The notes beneath the pieces were generated by a model. The model was given only the letters and a program-made list of their open reading frames with translations. It searched no databases and was not told the origin of the DNA. Of a DNA stretch of 8,337 nucleotides, positions 6,406-8,337 are shown in pieces. The stretch's first letter is position 1; each line of letters starts with the position of its first letter. The translations under genes and the position numbers were made by a program. This DNA is from Gammaproteobacteria bacterium (GTDB lineage Bacteria > Pseudomonadota > Gammaproteobacteria > Pseudomonadales > Azotimanducaceae): NCBI GenBank assembly GCA_026706425.1, contig JAPOYW010000108.1, positions 1-8,337 on the forward strand. Reading direction: 5' to 3'.

Positions 6406-7275
6406 GTGTCCGCGAAGATCCTGGACGGCAACTCCATTGCCCGCGAGTTGCGCAACGGTATCGCCGAGAAGGTACGTCAACGGTTGGCGAAAGGCATGAC
6501 CCGACCGGGTCTCGCCGTCCTGCTGGTCGGCGACGACCGGGGATCCGAGATCTATGTCCGGCTCAAGCGCAAGGATTGCCACGAAGTGGGTTTCAATGCC
6601 GAGGTATGGCACCTGCCGGCCCATACGTCGGAAGCCGATCTCGTCGCCAGGATCGACGCGCTCAATGCGGATCCGATGTTCGACGGCATCCTGGTGCAAC
6701 TGCCGCTGCCGGACCATGTCGATCCCGTAAACGTCACGGAGCGGGTCCTCCCCAACAAGGATGTCGACGGCGTGCATCCCAACAACATGGGGCGTCTAGT
6801 GCTGCGCGAGCCGGCGATCCGGCCCTGCACGTCCAGGGCCGTGATGTCGCTCCTCGCCCACACCGGCGTTGCCTTGCGCGGCCTGCATGCCACGGTGGTC
6901 GGCGCGTCGAACCATGTCGGGCGCCCCATGGGCCTCGAACTGCTGTTGGCGGGCTGTACGGTCACGACGGTGCACCGGTTTTCCCGGGACACGCGCGCCC
7001 ACGTCGCGCAAGCCGACATCGTGGTGTCCGCAACGGGCAAGGCCGGGCTCATCGCGGCGGATTGGGTCAAGCCGGGCGCCATCGTCATCGACGTCGGCAT
7101 CGTCGCGCAGGCCGACGGCAAGGTGCGCGGCGATGTCCGCTTCGACGAGGTTGCGCCACATGCCGGCTGGATCACCCCGGTACCGGGCGGAGTCGGACCG
7201 ATGACCAGGGCTTCCCTGCTCGACAACACGCTCTACGCCGCTGAAATCGCCGATCACGAACGAACGCGGCAATGA
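6406..7275 (+). CDS. folD: Bifunctional methylenetetrahydrofolate dehydrogenase/cyclohydrolase FolD
   Basis: A 289-residue cytoplasmic enzyme (E. coli FolD has 288). It oxidises 5,10-methylene-tetrahydrofolate with NADP and hydrolyses the resulting methenyl form to 10-formyl-tetrahydrofolate, feeding purine and formyl-Met synthesis. The active-site set is intact and at the same numbers as in E. coli: Tyr50 and Lys54 (YVRLK), Gln98 in DGILVQLPLP (93-102) and Asp121 in NKDVDGVHPNN (117-127). The nucleotide-binding domain has VVGASNHVGRPMG (164-176), and the family C-terminal motif is ITPVPGGVGPMT (256-267). One variation: the usual PCTPxG is PCTSRA (140-145) here. The start is GTG with GGAGG five bases upstream. 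Its stop overlaps the lpxH start by four bases, so the two are probably co-transcribed. Confidence 0.96.
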   Translation: MSAKILDGNSIARELRNGIAEKVRQRLAKGMTRPGLAVLLVGDDRGSEIYVRLKRKDCHEVGFNAEVWHLPAHTSEADLVARIDALNADPMFDGILVQLPLPDHVDPVNVTERVLPNKDVDGVHPNNMGRLVLREPAIRPCTSRAVMSLLAHTGVALRGLHATVVGASNHVGRPMGLELLLAGCTVTTVHRFSRDTRAHVAQADIVVSATGKAGLIAADWVKPGAIVIDVGIVAQADGKVRGDVRFDEVAPHAGWITPVPGGVGPMTRASLLDNTLYAAEIADHERTRQ

Positions 7276-7988
7276 GCGCGCTGTTCATCTCCGACCTGCA
7301 CATCGACGAATCGCGGCCGGCCGTTCTTGCCGGCCTGCGCCGCCTAGTCGACACGGAAGCGCCCTCGGTCGATGCGCTGTACGTTCTCGGCGACCTAGTG
7401 GAAGTCTGGGTCGGCGACGACGACGACGGACCGGTCGCGGCCTCTATTCGCGAGACGCTTACAGCGGCTTCCCACCGGTGCGCGGTATGCGTCATGCACG
7501 GCAACCGCGACTTTCTCATCGGCACCCAGTTCGCCGAGCAAACCGGTGCCACGCTGATCGACGACCCGAGCATCGTCGAGATCGACAACGACCGCGTACT
7601 GCTCGCCCACGGCGACGCCTACTGCACGGGCGACATCGAGTACCAGCGCATGCGGACCCTGTTCCGGTCGCCCGCCTGGCAAACCGAGGTGCTTTCTTCA
7701 TCCATCGAAGAGCGTCGAGCCCTGGCCGCGTCACTCCGCGCCAGGAGCATCGCCGCGAACGAGAACAAGGCCGCCAACATCATGGACGTGACGCCGAGTA
7801 GCGTCCGCCGGGCCATGGACGATGCAGCCGTCTCCCTCATGGTCCACGGCCATACCCACCGGCCCGGGATCGACGACCTCGGCGGCGGCCGACGCCGCAT
7901 CGTGCTCGGCGATTGGGACCGGTGCGGCTGGAAACTCCGGCTGGACAAGGGCAATGCTGAACTCTCCTGCTTTGCCCTCCCAGCGTGA
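7272..7988 (+). CDS. lpxH: UDP-2,3-diacylglucosamine diphosphatase LpxH
   Basis: A 238-residue calcineurin-like phosphoesterase (E. coli LpxH has 240). It cleaves UDP-2,3-diacylglucosamine to lipid X and UMP on the cytoplasmic face of the inner membrane, the fourth step of lipid A synthesis. The two-metal site is complete: Asp8 and His10 (SDLH), Asp41 (GDLVEVWVGDDD), Asn78 (HGNRD, 76-80), His113 (AHGD), and His194 and His196 (VHGHTHRP). The LpxH insert region has the family stretch RARSIAANENKAANIMDV (156-173), which helps to separate LpxH from other metallophosphoesterases. The ATG overlaps the folD TGA as ATGA, and there is no clear ribosome binding site, pointing to translational coupling. 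In E. coli the gene lies near ppiB and cysS, with folD not far away; here the two are directly joined. Confidence 0.96.
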   Translation: MSALFISDLHIDESRPAVLAGLRRLVDTEAPSVDALYVLGDLVEVWVGDDDDGPVAASIRETLTAASHRCAVCVMHGNRDFLIGTQFAEQTGATLIDDPSIVEIDNDRVLLAHGDAYCTGDIEYQRMRTLFRSPAWQTEVLSSSIEERRALAASLRARSIAANENKAANIMDVTPSSVRRAMDDAAVSLMVHGHTHRPGIDDLGGGRRRIVLGDWDRCGWKLRLDKGNAELSCFALPA

Positions 7989-8269
7989 GCCTGCTTTCAC
8001 CCGATTGAATGGGGCGATTTTCGATCAGACCGCGCGGGCGGTCCTCCGCCACACCGGCCGAAATCGGGCGAGTTTTGGATAGGGCGATGTTTCCTACGCA
8101 GGCGCCCACCGGTCGCCCCGATGCTGGATGAGCAGGGCCCGAACAAGGTTGCCGTCTTGGTCGTCGTAGACCTTCACCTTCGCGGGCACAGCACTTGTCG
8201 TTGGCGTCGACCGCGCTCGGACAGGCCAACCCGACAACCCTAACCGGCTGGATACTCGGTCAGGGTCCC
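7989..8269. other. Intergenic region after lpxH with inverted and direct repeats
   Basis: No confident gene. GACCGC (8028-8033) pairs with GCGGTC (8038-8043) around a four-base loop, nested inside an imperfect outer pair, CGATTTTCG (8015-8023) and CGAAATCG (8059-8066). This could end lpxH transcription, but no T-run follows directly, so I do not call an intrinsic terminator. The motif GGGCGA(N)TTT recurs on the plus strand at 8012, 8066 and 8082. From 8189 down to 8094 on the minus strand there is a protein-like open segment, described separately. Confidence 0.5.
8094..8189 (-). pseudogene. Short protein-like open segment, possible gene remnant
   Basis: Read on the minus strand from a GTG at 8189 to a TAG at 8094, this gives 31 residues that look like the C-terminal end of a folded protein: VPAKVKVYDDQDGNL, then VRALLIQHRGDRWAPA. 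There is no ribosome binding site at the GTG. The frame stays open upstream to at least about 8280, but that part is Arg/Ser-rich and unlike protein. It may be a decayed gene end, a frameshifted remnant continuing from the reading frame that stops at 8270, or chance. I do not recognise a family. Confidence 0.25.
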
Positions 8270-8337
8270 TTAGTTGCCGTCGCCGCTGCCTTTGGCAAGT
8301 TCTCTCCCCCGCACCTCGGCGCGGTATTCGAGCTTCT
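8270..8337 (-). CDS. Possible C-terminal end of a gene entering from the right edge
   Basis: The minus strand reads 21 sense codons in from the edge and ends at a TAA (8272-8270): KLEYRAEVRGRELAKGSGDGN. The composition is charged and plausible for a C-terminus, but the piece is too short for a family call. A reading frame of this length is expected by chance in GC-rich DNA, so this is a weak call. If real, it would be convergent with lpxH. Confidence 0.25.
   Translation of the reverse strand, partial: KLEYRAEVRGRELAKGSGDGN

Noticed and set aside
7837..8229. 130-codon minus-strand frame starting past lpxH and running into it
   Set aside because: It ends antisense inside lpxH and is mostly Arg/Gly/Pro-rich; the protein-like part of this region is in a different minus-strand frame (8189-8094).

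Overview
The window is a GC-rich (roughly 60-65% by eye) chromosomal segment of a Gram-negative proteobacterium, most likely a gammaproteobacterium. The evidence is an LPS gene (lpxH), a PhoB/PhoR pair with a Pho-box-like site, and an energy-transduction operon of the kind known around TonB2 in Vibrio and relatives. I recognise no prophage, insertion sequence, CRISPR array, tRNA or rRNA. It reads mostly as ordinary core-type chromosome, and I did not find a convincing new multi-gene system.

Left part, minus strand (1-2826): a tight operon reading right to left. It holds a secreted coiled-coil DUF3450 protein, a large ExbB-type protein with a secreted coiled-coil N-terminus (TtpC-like), a small conventional ExbB, and the first codons of a further gene cut by the window edge (probably ExbD). 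Gaps are 3, 7 and 9 bases. The likely joint job is proton-motive-force-driven energising of TonB-dependent outer-membrane transport; TonB itself would lie beyond the left edge.

Middle (2827-4132): a 465-base non-coding stretch contains two tandem GC-rich hairpin repeats just past the end of a minus-strand dienelactone hydrolase family gene. The hydrolase is divergent from phoB across a 172-base region with a Pho-box-like tandem repeat placed correctly for phoB autoregulation and a separate perfect dyad.

Right part, plus strand (4133-7988): phoB, then phoR after an unusually long 177-base gap, then folD (35 bases later) and lpxH (overlapping folD by 4 bases). PhoR senses low phosphate together with the Pst/PhoU system and phosphorylates PhoB. 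FolD supplies one-carbon folates. LpxH makes lipid X for lipid A. folD and lpxH look co-transcribed and translationally coupled.

Right edge (7989-8337): no confident gene. There are inverted and direct repeats after lpxH, a short protein-like open segment on the minus strand, and possibly the last 21 codons of a minus-strand gene entering from outside.
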